Shown here one piece after another: positions 63,848 through 64,000 of a DNA stretch of 64,000 bases. Origin of the DNA: Thiotrichales bacterium (GTDB taxonomy: Bacteria; Pseudomonadota; Gammaproteobacteria; Beggiatoales; Beggiatoaceae); NCBI GenBank assembly GCA_016745035.1, contig JADGDE010000008.1, positions 1 through 64,000 on the forward strand. The letters run 5' to 3'. Position numbers and translations under genes: made by a program. The notes under the pieces are model-generated. The model searched no databases, was not told the DNA's origin, and saw nothing but the letters and a program-made list of their open reading frames with translations. Numbering within the stretch: the stretch's first letter is position 1; each line of letters starts with the position of its first letter.

Positions 63848-64000
63848 ACATCAAGCCAGTCGTCGTCTTAGATAGCAAAATCAATCACTCTAAACTACAG
63901 GTATTTTTACAACAAACGGGAATTAAAAAACGCCTAGATGCCAAACTGGCGATTGAAAAGCATTTGCAAACCCAAGCAGAGGCGTATCCCTATGTGCTGT
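63844..64000 (+). CDS. Start of an unknown protein coupled to the radical SAM gene (cut by window edge)
   Basis: The ATG overlaps the radical SAM stop codon as ATGA, so the two are translationally coupled and probably work together. The visible 52 residues begin MNIKPVVVLDSKINHSKLQ and continue VFLQQTGIKKRLDAKLAIEKHL, with no signal peptide and no recognised motif. Whether it is an enzyme, a carrier or the modified substrate cannot be decided from this fragment. Confidence 0.7.
   Translation, partial: MNIKPVVVLDSKINHSKLQVFLQQTGIKKRLDAKLAIEKHLQTQAEAYPYVL

Overview
The window looks like the chromosome of a gammaproteobacterium, most likely a Thiotrichales/Beggiatoaceae-type sulfur bacterium. 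That placement is an inference. It rests on moderate-GC DNA, the asd-fimV and yajC-secD-secF gene orders, UbiK and YifB, an EGKCG-type HvfA RiPP, very large cyanobacteria-like kinase/AAA/histidine-kinase hybrids, and intergenic repeats ending in TAACTGA. Nearly all genes are intact and look chromosomal. No transposase, CRISPR array, tRNA gene or prophage was seen.

Left edge (1-8 kb): the first 19 bases are the 5' end of a 16S rRNA gene reading off the left edge on the minus strand. Behind it lie a boxA leader and two near-consensus sigma70 promoters. Then come gspE, a leaderless neuA overlapping aroC, a type IV pilin accessory gene, a CHASE2-adenylate cyclase and trpC. From 8 to 16.5 kb: maf overlapping an unusual P1B-type ATPase that lacks the CPC motif; a LysR regulator divergent from an alcohol dehydrogenase/cupin/luciferase-like/SDR cassette; and a NeuD-like acetyltransferase. 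From 16.6 to 28.7 kb: ydcH, yajC-secD-secF, a cytochrome c, a fused 5-oxoprolinase, a transglutaminase lipoprotein, two unknown genes and a zinc/manganese ABC transporter pair.

From 28.7 to 49 kb: a three-receiver hybrid kinase, a DsrE-like protein whose start region contains a degenerate repeat, ubiK-yifB, a prepilin-like protein, a DsbA-like protein, rep, a 2057-residue kinase/AAA/GAF/histidine kinase, an M28 peptidase, gshA and nadA. From 49 to 58 kb: a giant FimV (1847 aa) with 17 tandem acidic repeats, asd, methylthioinosine phosphorylase and radC. From 58.6 to 61.4 kb: a complete hvfA-hvfX-hvfB-hvfC copper-binding RiPP operon, in which the precursor carries ten EGKCG motifs and is separated from its maturation genes by a terminator. 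The right edge holds a DUF302 protein, a radical SAM/SPASM protein and the start of a translationally coupled unknown gene.

The feature that standard gene annotation would miss is a family of about a dozen intergenic elements with 13-16 bp terminal inverted repeats (TAACTGATGTTACGCA). They come in about 138-bp, 83-90-bp and 55-60-bp forms, in both orientations. They often begin at or inside a gene's stop codon, and one has become part of an open reading frame. The long form folds into several stems, one of which shows compensatory changes, so these may be MITEs that act as structured 3' UTR elements.
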